From positions 86,822 through 150,821 of the forward strand of contig JBKBIP010000012.1 in the NCBI GenBank assembly GCA_046297495.1: a stretch of DNA of 64,000 bases, given 5' to 3'. The translations under genes were made by a program, and so were the position numbers. Under the pieces are notes generated by a model. The model was not told where the DNA came from. It saw only the letters and a list, made by a program, of their open reading frames with translations, and did not search any database. Shown here piece after piece: positions 33,880 to 42,535 of the stretch (position 1 is its first letter; every line of letters starts with the position of its first letter). Source of the DNA: JBKBIP01 sp046297495. Lineage in GTDB: Bacteria; Planctomycetota; Planctomycetia; Gemmatales; Gemmataceae.

Positions 33880-35322
33880 TTACCACCGAAAGATCACGTC
33901 GGCGGCAGCCGTGAAGATGCCACTTTTGCCTTCAAAGGGCTTGGATTCGATGTTATGGTCCCAGCGAATCTCTGGGCGGATGAGCACCGATTTCCAGGGG
34001 TAATACTGCACGCCGCAGGTACAGGACGTGTACAGCCCCTCAAAGCCGGTGCGTGACCCTTGGAAGTCGTCGAACAACTCGAAGCGGCCAATCAAGGTCG
34101 TTTTGTCATTGCAGGAGAACAGCAAGTAATTGACAATCGACCCCCAATGCGCGGTGCCGAACTTGGTCGTCGGCTCCTCGGCCAACGCATCCCCGGCTCG
34201 TTCCTCCAGCTCCACTGGCGGCGGCAGCAGCACCCCCGGCAGCGGTGCGTTCGTCTGATAGCCGTAGATGATCTCGAAGATGTACGTCCAGCGTGGATTA
34301 AATTGGTGAATCCACACGATGTCGAAGACGTTGATGTTGTTGAAATCCTCGGCCAAGTTGAACTTGCCGCGCCCAACCGAGGTACCGAAGGCCACGCTGT
34401 CCCGGCCGCTAGGGGACAACCATTGCAAGGTGCCGACGAAACGGGACTCATTCGCCGGATCGATGAATATGTCGTTGCCCAAGGCCCAGCCGAGCGAACA
34501 AGCCCATTGATCCGTCAGGGTCACGGTCGTGAACACGCCGGTATGGGTGAAGGGCGGACTCCAATTGAAGGCGTAGGACTTCGACACCAGCGGGGAGTTG
34601 ATGGCTTCGACGCTTTCCACTCCGAACGGCGTGAGGTAGCGACCGACCTTGACGTTCACTCCCTGGAACAGGTTGGGTAGGTACACCTCACCGTAGAACG
34701 TGATGGGATCGACGCCGTAGGTGTTGGGTTCACCATCGTTGGCGGTCAACTGTCCGTTAAAGATGCCGCGCGGCAACGTGAAGACATAGTCCGTGCCGTA
34801 CAGCCAATCCGAGCGGAAGCCCCAGCTCGGCCCGCTGGCGGTGGTATCCACCGGGCGCTCGAAGCGGAACCAGGCCTGTTGCATCATGAATTCGTTGGCC
34901 AGATAATCCCACACCAATGGTGTATTGTCGGAGCGGGCGGTACTGACGTTGTAAGACATATCCACCCAGCCATAGCATTGCAGCCGGCTGTCGTTCATGA
35001 CCTTGCCGATCCAGGTTCCCTGAGTCGCCTTCATGAAGGCCCACCGTTCGGGAAGGTCTTGCGCGACGACCGCTTCTTCCGGAGTCGGTTGGACTGGTAG
35101 AACTCCTTCTTCCACCAATTCAGCCACGGATTCAAAGGGGGGTGGAGTATCGGCTTCTTGGGGGGGCGGGACTTCGGGTGGCTGGGGCGGAGAGGAATTG
35201 GCGGGCGGGGAATCGACCGGCAACCCTCGCAGAACCGCCAACGCTGCCGGTGGCAACACGGGGACAACGTCCTCGCTCTGCCCCAGCGATAGGGCAGCTC
35301 CTAAGAAAAGAAATTCCAGCAT
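33880..35322 (-). CDS. Outer-membrane beta-barrel porin (BBP2-like)
   Basis: A 480-residue protein from ATG 35322 with GAGG upstream. A signal peptide and Pro-rich linker (to about residue 90) are followed by alternating aromatic strands, for example CYGWVDMSYNVST, FRFERPVD, WGFRSDWLYG, NVKVGRYLTPFGVESV and GVQYYPWKSVLIRPEIRWDH, ending in F-R-W. This is the pattern of the BBP2/OmpL-like porin family. It should form a channel in the outer membrane. The substrate is unknown. Confidence 0.85.
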   Translation of the reverse strand: MLEFLFLGAALSLGQSEDVVPVLPPAALAVLRGLPVDSPPANSSPPQPPEVPPPQEADTPPPFESVAELVEEGVLPVQPTPEEAVVAQDLPERWAFMKATQGTWIGKVMNDSRLQCYGWVDMSYNVSTARSDNTPLVWDYLANEFMMQQAWFRFERPVDTTASGPSWGFRSDWLYGTDYVFTLPRGIFNGQLTANDGEPNTYGVDPITFYGEVYLPNLFQGVNVKVGRYLTPFGVESVEAINSPLVSKSYAFNWSPPFTHTGVFTTVTLTDQWACSLGWALGNDIFIDPANESRFVGTLQWLSPSGRDSVAFGTSVGRGKFNLAEDFNNINVFDIVWIHQFNPRWTYIFEIIYGYQTNAPLPGVLLPPPVELEERAGDALAEEPTTKFGTAHWGSIVNYLLFSCNDKTTLIGRFELFDDFQGSRTGFEGLYTSCTCGVQYYPWKSVLIRPEIRWDHNIESKPFEGKSGIFTAAADVIFRW

Positions 35323-35707
35323 GGCAACCTCGCCTTGTAGTTCATCCATGCAACCAAGGGGAACACTTGGTTCCGAGAGGCCAGACGCATTATCGCGATA
35401 GATTCCGGGCCGCCACCATGTTGCGTGGAGTTCGTCCTTGAGTTATCCGCGAACCGGGCAAGAAACCACTTGGAGAGAACGCATCCTGGCGGAGAGGAGA
35501 ACAGGCACAGACCTGTTGGAGCCGGATGGCCAGGGTGATTTCCTGACACCCGAATTATCGGTTGCTCGCCAGCCGTTTTCTTGGCCGCCAACGCTGGAAA
35601 AAATCTCTTTGACGGGGCGGGAGCCGATGAAATGAGGAAGACCGGCGCATCTTGACAAAGACATCCTAATGTCTGACTTAAAAACGTCCATCCATAAGGG
35701 CTGTAGC

Positions 35708-35766
35708 GGGTGGGGGGGGGGGAGGGAACCCCGCGCCCACCCCCCCCACCCCAGCANNNNNNNNNN
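35708..35766. other. G-tract/C-tract inverted repeat ending in a 10-N gap
   Basis: A GGGTGGG...GGGAGGG run faces CCCACCC...CACCCC across a short spacer, so both strands can form hairpins or G-quadruplexes. The unknown bases begin right after it, probably because sequencing stalled there. Confidence 0.75.
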
Positions 35767-35788
35767 TTCCCCCCAGAAGTTTTGTGTT

Positions 35789-35822
35789 GGTTGGCGTGAG
35801 GAACTGCCACCTCGCGCCAACC
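35789..35822 (-). terminator. Hairpin downstream of the antiporter gene
   Basis: GGTTGGCGTGAGG (35789-35801) pairs with CCTCGCGCCAACC (35810-35822) with one G-T wobble. It is 63 bp beyond the stop at 35885 in the direction of transcription. Confidence 0.5.
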
Positions 35823-35884
35823 GTTACAGCCGCGGCAGCGGCACGTTGCGAACGTACCCTCCAGGTTCTGTGCGGACAGGCCCC

Positions 35885-37351
35885 TTAGAAAAACAACACC
35901 GTGATCAGCACGAACACCGGCAGTAGGATCACGATGGAATAGAGCAGGTAGCCGAAGAACGACGGGGTGCGGAAGCCGGACGCCTCGGCCATGGCCTTGA
36001 CCATGAAATTGGGGCCGTTGCCAATGTACGTGTTCGCTCCCATGAAGACCGCCCCGCAGCTGATGGCTTGCAGAATCTGGGCGCCGGCGATGCCCGCCAC
36101 TTGGTTGTTGGCCAACAGGCTGAAATTCGACGAACCACCGGCCAACGTGGCGAAGGTGACATAGGTGGGCGCATTGTCGAGGAACGAGGATAACACGCCG
36201 GTCAGCCAGAAGTATTGCCGTGGTTGATCGATGCTAAAGTGGTGCCCATATTGACTCAGCAACTGCAACGCCGGCACCATGGTCACGAAGATGCCGGCGA
36301 ACAACACGGCCACCTCCGTGATAGCGGACCAGTTAAAGTCATTGGCTTGTCGGTAAGCACGCGGCGTCAGCACCAGCGACAACAAGGCCATCACCACCAT
36401 CGTTATTTCCGCTTCCGGGAAACCCAGGGACACATTCCCGACCGTGATGGAGAGATAGGCAAGCCAGCCCGCGAGGTTGGCTCCCAATTCCTCGGATTGC
36501 AACAACACGCCGGCGAGAATACCCGCCAGAAACAACACATTGATATAGCCATGCACTTCCAGGCGCCGCTTCGTTAGCGGCGGTTCCTCCGGGGGGAGGA
36601 TGTCTGGCAGGGGGAGGGGATGCGCGTGTGGTTTTTCCCGGCGAAAGGCGATGGTGTCCCAGACGAGGAAGATCAGCAGCACGGAACCGACCGCCACCAG
36701 CCACTGCGGCCAGAGGCGGAACGTCCAGAAGAAATCGACACCGCGCAGGAAACCCAGGAACAAGGGGGGATCGCCCAAGGGAGTCAGCAGTCCCCCCAAA
36801 TTGCTGACAATGAAGATGAAAAATATAGGCACATGAATGACGTTCCGGCGCTGGCGATTGATGCGCAGCATGGGCCGGATGAGCAACATGCTGGCGCCGG
36901 TGGTGCCGATGAAATTAGCCAACACGGCCCCCACCCCCAGCAAGGCGGAGTTAGTCAGCGGATGGGCGGGAAAGCGACACTGTACGAAGATACCGCCGGC
37001 CACCGTGTACAACGAACCGAGCAGGATGATGAACGAGGCATACTGCTGCATCTCATGGGTCAAGGCTTCCGTACTGGCCCCGTGGGTGGTCGGCCCCAGG
37101 TAGAAGAGATAGGCGGCCACCGGCGCCGCAAAGAGCACCGTCACCAGAGCCTTGTTGCGGTTGCGGTGCCAAAAATGCTCCGCCACCAGCGGCAGAATGG
37201 CGATGGTCAGCAAAAGGGCGACAAAGGGAATCACCGTCCAAAACGGCAACTCGATGGGCGGGTGCTCCGCCGCGACGGCCATCGCCGGCAGAAGTAAGAC
37301 ACCCCCTATCCCACCTGCCATCCGCAAGCCCCAGTCGCCCAGTTGCCGCAT
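35885..37351 (-). CDS. Na+/H+ antiporter, NhaD-like
   Basis: A 488-residue membrane protein with about twelve hydrophobic segments. NFIGTTGASMLLIRPMLRIN and FIFIVSNLGGLLTPLGDPPLFLGFLRG are family hallmarks of NhaD/arsenite-permease-type (ion transporter superfamily) proteins; SSFLDNAPTYVTF is the second re-entrant motif. It exchanges Na+ for H+ across the inner membrane. A signal-like first helix precedes a short acidic loop. The ATG at 37351 is preceded by GGAAAGG. Confidence 0.9.
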   Translation of the reverse strand: MRQLGDWGLRMAGGIGGVLLLPAMAVAAEHPPIELPFWTVIPFVALLLTIAILPLVAEHFWHRNRNKALVTVLFAAPVAAYLFYLGPTTHGASTEALTHEMQQYASFIILLGSLYTVAGGIFVQCRFPAHPLTNSALLGVGAVLANFIGTTGASMLLIRPMLRINRQRRNVIHVPIFFIFIVSNLGGLLTPLGDPPLFLGFLRGVDFFWTFRLWPQWLVAVGSVLLIFLVWDTIAFRREKPHAHPLPLPDILPPEEPPLTKRRLEVHGYINVLFLAGILAGVLLQSEELGANLAGWLAYLSITVGNVSLGFPEAEITMVVMALLSLVLTPRAYRQANDFNWSAITEVAVLFAGIFVTMVPALQLLSQYGHHFSIDQPRQYFWLTGVLSSFLDNAPTYVTFATLAGGSSNFSLLANNQVAGIAGAQILQAISCGAVFMGANTYIGNGPNFMVKAMAEASGFRTPSFFGYLLYSIVILLPVFVLITVLFF

Positions 37352-37808
37352 GAGCTACTTCCTTTCCCGCTGATCGCGATGTTCCCCAAACAGCATCCAT
37401 TATCAGCTTTTAGGGTACGAAGCATGGGATTGCTGGCCAATACATGTTCGCTTGGGAATGAATGGTTTTGACGATTCGCGTGAAGAAGTGGTGGTTCCGC
37501 GCGCGGCAATGACATCGATGCGATGCACAGCCTTCAAGCAGGGATCATTTACTTTTTAAGCACGCCTTGAGTCAATCGCCAACGAGTCGCCAGGCATCCA
37601 ATTTGACATAAGTAATTGTATATATTGACGTAAGGATAGATTATCCCCCTGTTGATCTTCCTGGCACGGTTGTTGCTAATCTCCCACCGAGGACCAGCCT
37701 CAATCTGAAACGATCCCACCCCACACCGAAACGTCTCACGTGGGTTGAGACATTTTTCCAACGAACGTGCAATCTGCGCGCTCATTACCTGACTTGGGAG
37801 GACGAATA
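37352..37808. other. Divergent intergenic region upstream of amt
   Basis: A 457-bp gap. It contains AT-rich DNA at 37540-37650 and the sigma-54 site at 37662-37677, 132 bp before the amt start. No gene was seen. Confidence 0.6.
37662..37677 (+). promoter_or_regulatory. Sigma-54 promoter of amt
   Basis: TGGCACGGTTGTTGCT matches the consensus TGGCACR-N4-TTGCW at every position, with the GG and GC doublets 10 bp apart. Transcription would start near 37689, leaving a leader of about 120 nt to the GTG at 37809. The upstream AT-rich DNA is suitable for activator binding. Confidence 0.85.
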
Positions 37809-39572
37809 GTGAAGCGCTTGCGATCCTCTTCCTTGCTCGCGCTCGCGGTTATGGCGGCGCTGTTCACGGCGTCGCCGTGCTGGGCGGAAGATGTAGTCAC
37901 GGGAGAAGTCACCGAGGAAACTTCCCCATTCACCACGGATGTCGCCATCGATACGCTGTGGGTGTTGGTGGCGGCCTTCTTGGTCTTCTTCATGAACACT
38001 GGTTTCGGATGCGTGGAGGCCGGTTTTTGTCGAGCCAAGAACGCGACCAACATCTTGGGCAAAAACTTCGTGGTGTTCGCCATCGCGTCGCTTTGTTTCT
38101 GGGCCGTCGGTTGGACCTTGATGTTCGGCAATGGCACGGCGTTGTTCGGCTATGAGGGTTGGTTTCTCCAAGGCGCGGACAACAGCCCCGCCATCGATGA
38201 CGCCTATCAAGGCGCTTATTCCGCCATCAGCTGGACGGGTATTCCGTTGATGGCCAAGTTCTTCTTCCAGCTGGCGTTCGCCGCCACAGCCGCGACCATT
38301 GTTTCCGGCTGCGTCGCGGAGCGGATTCACTACAAGTCATTTCTGATCTTCACGATTTTCATTGCCGGCATCAGCTACCCCATCACGGGGCATTGGATCT
38401 GGGGGGACGGCTGGATCGCCAACCTCGGCGATCACTTGAAAGATTTGCCGGGCTTCTGGGACTTCGCCGGCTCGACGGTGGTGCATTCGGTCGGCGGCTG
38501 GGCGGGTCTGGCCGGCATCCTGCTGTTGGGGCCGCGGTTGGGCAAGTACAGGCCGAGCGGCGGCGTTCAACCGATTCCGGGTCACAGCATGGCCTTGGCT
38601 TTTCTGGGGGGCATGATCTTGTGGCTCGGCTGGTTCGGCTTCAACCCCGGTAGCACGATGGGCATCACCGGCGATAATGTCAGTCTGGTGGGGCATATCG
38701 TCGTCACGACCAACTTGGCCTGCGCCGCTGGCTTGCTGTCCGCCACCGTGATCGCCTGGGGCATCTTGGGTAAACCCGATTTTAGCATGACGGTCAACGG
38801 CGCCTTGGCGGGGCTGGTGGCGATTACGGCTCCCTGCGCCTGGGTGGACCCCATTGGCGCCATCGTCATCGGCATGGTCGGCGGCGTCTTGGTGGTGCTG
38901 GCTGTGTTGTTCTTCGACCGAATTCGCATTGACGACCCGGTGGGCGCGCTGTCGGTCCACCTTGTCAATGGCATCTGGGGGACGCTGGCCATCGGTTTGT
39001 TCGCCGCCCCCGCCATCGTGGGCTACGAAGCAGGGGAAGACGGCCCGTTGGCAGGTCTGTTCTATGGCGGTGATGTCAGCCAGCTGATCACCCAGGCCAT
39101 CGGCGTCGGGGCGGTGGGGGCCTTCACCTTCGCCGGCGCCTTCGCGGTCTGGCTGGTCATCAAGGTCCTCATTGGCATCCGCGTGGATCGCGAGGAAGAG
39201 ATTCGCGGGCTGGATGTCACCGAGATGGGCATGGAAGCGTACAGCGGCTTCCAGGTCAGCGATCCGCATGAGCACATCTTAGCGGTGGCCGAGCCGCGCT
39301 CGGCCATGATCCCGCCCGGCGGCAAGCGTTTCACCCTGATTATCGAAGGGCTGGAAAACGGCCAGCTCACCGATGCCTGGAACGAGTTGTGCCAACCCAA
39401 GCAGGAGCCGCCCCCTAGCGACTTCAAGGTGGTGTATCCGCACTTTACGACCTTGCAAGGGAATCGGTTCCGCTTCCGAGGCGGCGATCCCGAGGAATTA
39501 AAGACCAGCCTGGAACGGCTCTTGCGGGATCGATTGCGGAACTCCACCTTGCGCGTCCGCATTGAAGCCTGA
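37809..39572 (+). CDS. amt: Ammonium transporter with C-terminal extension
   Basis: A 587-residue protein from GTG 37809, with GGGAGGA upstream. A cleavable signal precedes a domain of about eleven helices of the Amt/Rh family: GFGCVEAGFCRAKN, QLAFAATAATIVSGCVAER, HWIWGDGW, DFAGSTVVHSVGG and VHLVNGIWG contain the pore-lining residues, including the twin-His area. It takes up ammonium across the inner membrane. About 115 residues follow the last helix, ending in a compact domain (RFTLIIEGLENGQLTDAWNEL ... LRVRIEA) not found in short Amt proteins. Transcribed from a sigma-54 promoter and followed by glnB and glnA on the same strand. Confidence 0.93.
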   Translation: MKRLRSSSLLALAVMAALFTASPCWAEDVVTGEVTEETSPFTTDVAIDTLWVLVAAFLVFFMNTGFGCVEAGFCRAKNATNILGKNFVVFAIASLCFWAVGWTLMFGNGTALFGYEGWFLQGADNSPAIDDAYQGAYSAISWTGIPLMAKFFFQLAFAATAATIVSGCVAERIHYKSFLIFTIFIAGISYPITGHWIWGDGWIANLGDHLKDLPGFWDFAGSTVVHSVGGWAGLAGILLLGPRLGKYRPSGGVQPIPGHSMALAFLGGMILWLGWFGFNPGSTMGITGDNVSLVGHIVVTTNLACAAGLLSATVIAWGILGKPDFSMTVNGALAGLVAITAPCAWVDPIGAIVIGMVGGVLVVLAVLFFDRIRIDDPVGALSVHLVNGIWGTLAIGLFAAPAIVGYEAGEDGPLAGLFYGGDVSQLITQAIGVGAVGAFTFAGAFAVWLVIKVLIGIRVDREEEIRGLDVTEMGMEAYSGFQVSDPHEHILAVAEPRSAMIPPGGKRFTLIIEGLENGQLTDAWNELCQPKQEPPPSDFKVVYPHFTTLQGNRFRFRGGDPEELKTSLERLLRDRLRNSTLRVRIEA

Positions 39573-40412
39573 TTTGAGGGGGAACAGCCAAGCGACTCGG
39601 TTGACGGCGGGCGCGTGCCCTCCACTGGGACCAACCCATCCACGGTTCGCACCAACGGATATAGGTTGGCCTGGTCGAGGGCTTTTTTCTTTATCCGCGT
39701 CCGACGGAGCACGTTCTAACCGATGAACTACTTTCTCAATCCCAGCCGATTTCATCCGCCGTGCATACAATCTACGCAATGCTGCTAGAGAGCGTGGCAG
39801 TTGCGTTCGGAGCCGTTAAGAATGATCGTCTTGGTAATTTCATTATAAGTTCTTCAATCGCAATATGTTATTGCAAACGTATGCACGTCGGTTCAATCTG
39901 GCACATGAATTGCAGCTTCGACGCCATACGTTGGTTGTCACTCCTCTCCCCGGCACGACCTCGCGCCGGTTGGCAGCCAGACCCGGAGTCATCATGCCAT
40001 CGAGTTGTAACGTGCGCGCGGCGGCCTGCTCGCGGAAGTCAGCCGCGTGGGGTTCGATTTGGCTCACCGACTTGACCCCGCCGTCCGTCTGCCCAGCTCT
40101 TCTCAGCGCGATGGGATGCCGGTTGGATTCCCCACATTCAACATCCTCTTCCCTTGGTTTTCGATTTCAGACTCCCTTTGAAAGGAACTGGCCCGCACGG
40201 CGCGTCTGCTCGTCGATCGGGCGTCTCACCGGTGAACGCACAGCCCGCGCCGCCGGAGACGCTCGATGTGTCACCGAATGGGCGCATTGTGTCCATGAGC
40301 TGTCGGAGGGACAGGCGGCAGCGGGCGGTAATGGGGTAGATGCCGGGCCTGCTGGCGCCGCCACGGTTCGAGCGTTGGATGATCCAGGTGTCTTATTACG
40401 GAAGGAAACTCG
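39573..40412. other. Long gap between amt and glnB with sigma-54 promoter
   Basis: An 840-bp region. The first part (39573-39700) holds the end of the amt transcript; 39780-39890 is AT-rich and carries the promoter at 39899-39914. From its expected start near 39925 the leader to glnB is about 490 nt and GC-rich, with no convincing gene; a weak frame (40154-40339) has no good ribosome site. Confidence 0.55.
39899..39914 (+). promoter_or_regulatory. Sigma-54 promoter upstream of glnB-glnA
   Basis: TGGCACATGAATTGCA fits TGGCACR-N4-TTGCW completely, with exact GG-N10-GC spacing. It is the second perfect match in the window and faces glnB and glnA. Confidence 0.85.
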
Positions 40413-40766
40413 ATGAAACTAATTGTCGCCATCATACGACCGGAAAAATTGGAAGCGGTTCAAGCCGCCCTCAACGAGCGGGATGTGTACCTGATGACCG
40501 TCAGCGACGTGCGCGGCTGCGGCCGGCAACGTGGCTACACCGAAGTCTATCGCGGCACCGAATTTCAGGTGCGCTTGCTTCCCAAACTCAAGCTGGAGAT
40601 CGCCGTCAATGACGCTTTCGTCGAGGCGGCCGTCGAAGCCGTCGTCGGCGCGGCTCGGACGGGGGACACCGGCCAGATCGGCGACGGTAAAATTTTCGTG
40701 CTCCCCTTGGATGATTGTGTCCGCATCCGCACTGGCGAGCGCGGCGGCCAAGCCATCGGTCCGTGA
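40413..40766 (+). CDS. glnB: Nitrogen regulatory P-II protein with Phe at position 51
   Basis: A 117-residue P-II protein: IVAIIRPEKLEAVQAAL start, T-loop DVRGCGRQRGYTEVYRGTEF, and the C-terminal RTGDTGQIGDGKIFVLPLDDC ATP-binding loops. By direct count against E. coli GlnB the uridylylated Tyr51 is Phe51, while Tyr46 is kept. P-II trimers read 2-oxoglutarate, ATP and ADP and control Amt and glutamine synthetase adenylylation. Without Tyr51 signalling should rest on ligand binding alone. It lies between amt and glnA, typical of glnB/glnK. GAAGGA precedes ATG 40413. Confidence 0.95.
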   Translation: MKLIVAIIRPEKLEAVQAALNERDVYLMTVSDVRGCGRQRGYTEVYRGTEFQVRLLPKLKLEIAVNDAFVEAAVEAVVGAARTGDTGQIGDGKIFVLPLDDCVRIRTGERGGQAIGP

Positions 40767-40923
40767 ACCATCGTTTAGCGTGCGCGCGGCAGAACTCGCC
40801 TGCGACTCGGTCGCTCAACGGGATGGATGAACCCCTGAATTTATTTGTTCCGACTCCTCGTACTGCGTAGGAAATAACCCAACAGGTTCGGCACGATTTT
40901 CTTTTGACCAGGAGGAAAGGTAC

Positions 40924-42336
40924 GTGACTCCCAAAGAAGTTTTGGCGTTGATTCGAGAAAAAGGCGTGCGTGCGGTGGATATGCGCTTCATGGACTTTCC
41001 CGGTTTGTGGCAGCACTTCACCATTCCCGCTGATGCCTTGGATGAAAGCGTCTTCGAGGAAGGGCTGGGGTTCGATGGTTCCTCCATTCGTGGCTGGCAG
41101 GCCATCAACGAATCGGACATGCTCGTCATGCCGGTCCCAGAAACCGCCTTTCTGGACCCCTTCACCAAGATGCCCACGCTGACGATGATTTGCAACATTC
41201 AAGACCCGCTCACCAAGGAGGATTACACGCGCGACCCGCGCAACGTGGCGCGCAAGGCCGTCAATTACATGAAATCCACTGGTATCGCCGACACCGCCTA
41301 CTTCGGCCCGGAGCTGGAATTCTTCGTTTTTGACGATGTTCGCTATGATCAGACGCCGAACAGCGGCTATTACTTCCTCGACAGCGCGGAAGGAGCCTGG
41401 AACACCGGACGCTCGGAGGGTCCCAATCTGGGCTATAAACTGCGTTACAAGGAAGGCTATTTCCCCGTGCCGCCGTCTGACTCGCTGCATGACATGCGCA
41501 CCGAGATGATGTTGACCATGATGGAATGCGGCTTGACCATCGAGACGCAGCACCATGAAGTGGCCACGGGGGGACAGGGCGAAATCGACATGCGTTTCGC
41601 GCCGTTGGTGCAAATGGCCGACAATGTGCTCAAATACAAGTACGTGGTCAAGAACGTGGCCCGCAAATATGGCAAGACGGCCACCTTCATGCCCAAGCCG
41701 CTGTTCATGGACAACGGCAGCGGCATGCACGTGCATTCCTCGTTGTGGAAGAACGGCACCAATCTCTATGCCGGTTCGGGCTACGCTGGCTTGAGTGACA
41801 CTGCTATGTACGCCATCGGCGGTCTGCTCAAGCACGCCCCCGCACTGTGCGCGTTCACCAATCCCACAACCAACAGCTACAAACGCCTGGTGCCGGGCTA
41901 TGAAGCGCCGGTCAACTTGGCCTATAGCCGACGCAACCGCTCGGCTTCGGTGCGGATTCCCGTGTATTCTCCCAGCCCCAAGGCCAAGCGTCTGGAGTTC
42001 CGCTGCCCGGATGGTTCCAGCAACCCCTACCTGGCCTTCAGTGCCATGCTCATGGCCATGCTGGATGGCATCAAGAATAAGTACAACCCCGGCGAGCCGT
42101 TGGACAAGGACATCTACGATCTGGAACCGGAAGAACTGGCCAAGGTGCCGAAGACCCCCGGCGCGCTCGATGAGGCGCTGAACGCCTTGGAAAAGGATCA
42201 CGAATTCTTGCTGCAAGGGGATGTTTTCACCAGCGATGTGATCAGCACCTGGATTTGGTACAAGCGCGAAAAGGAATTCGACGCCGTCCGCCTACGCCCG
42301 CATCCGTATGAGTTTCATCTGTACTTTGATATTTAA
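40924..42336 (+). CDS. glnA: Glutamine synthetase, type I
   Basis: A 470-residue enzyme from GTG 40924 with AGGAGGAAAGG upstream. Signatures: MDFPGLWQHFTIP, GFDGSSIRGWQ, ELEFFVFDDV, KPLFMDNGSGMHVHSSL (ATP and glutamate site), NPTTNSYKRLVPGYEAP and the C-terminal adenylylation segment DKDIYDL, whose Tyr corresponds to Tyr397 of E. coli GlnA. It joins ammonia and glutamate with ATP in the cytosol as a dodecamer. It is 157 bp after glnB and probably shares its sigma-54 transcript. No adenylyltransferase gene lies in the window. Confidence 0.97.
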   Translation: MTPKEVLALIREKGVRAVDMRFMDFPGLWQHFTIPADALDESVFEEGLGFDGSSIRGWQAINESDMLVMPVPETAFLDPFTKMPTLTMICNIQDPLTKEDYTRDPRNVARKAVNYMKSTGIADTAYFGPELEFFVFDDVRYDQTPNSGYYFLDSAEGAWNTGRSEGPNLGYKLRYKEGYFPVPPSDSLHDMRTEMMLTMMECGLTIETQHHEVATGGQGEIDMRFAPLVQMADNVLKYKYVVKNVARKYGKTATFMPKPLFMDNGSGMHVHSSLWKNGTNLYAGSGYAGLSDTAMYAIGGLLKHAPALCAFTNPTTNSYKRLVPGYEAPVNLAYSRRNRSASVRIPVYSPSPKAKRLEFRCPDGSSNPYLAFSAMLMAMLDGIKNKYNPGEPLDKDIYDLEPEELAKVPKTPGALDEALNALEKDHEFLLQGDVFTSDVISTWIWYKREKEFDAVRLRPHPYEFHLYFDI

Positions 42337-42370
42337 CGTCAAAGCATGACTTCGCGCTTTCGTTGGGATG

Positions 42371-42382
42371 CATCGGTTCGCG
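42371..42382. repeat. Family 1 half-site after glnA
   Basis: CATCGGTTCGCG is a left half of the family 1 palindrome without a clear right half, 34 bp past the glnA stop. It is probably a decayed copy. Confidence 0.4.
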
Positions 42383-42443
42383 GAAGCGATTACTCCATGA
42401 TCCCCGTCTCGAAGTTATCGAGAGTCTGTTGGGATATTGTTCC

Positions 42444-42510
42444 GGCGAGCGGAGGGCGTCAGCCCTCTGGTAACGCCCCGCGCCGGAGGGCTACCCCCCC
42501 TCCGCTCGCC
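42444..42510. repeat. Dispersed palindrome, family 2 (copy 2), between convergent genes
   Basis: GCGAGCGGAGGG (42445-42456) pairs with CCCTCCGCTCGC (42498-42509), with an inner AGGGC-GTCA-GCCCT hairpin. It aligns over its length with 18757-18821. It lies between the stops at 42336 and 42536, so both copies of the family are at convergent gene ends. Confidence 0.7.
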
Positions 42511-42535
42511 CTGTTCCCCGCTTGTTTATGTTTTG

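Larger units (their letters stand above)
35323..35884. other. Intergenic region with G/C tracts and an assembly gap
   Basis: A 562-bp region between the porin and antiporter genes. It holds a G-tract at about 35708-35726, a C-tract at about 35736-35753, ten N at 35757-35766 and the hairpin at 35789-35822. No gene was seen; frames crossing the N run are not reliable. Confidence 0.6.

Noticed and set aside
39865..40416. 183-codon frame in the amt-glnB gap
   Set aside because: It begins before the sigma-54 site and runs into glnB, with Arg/Ser-rich shadow-like composition.
40606..42216. Very long open frame opposite glnA
   Set aside because: glnA is certain on the plus strand; the reverse frame has no family features.
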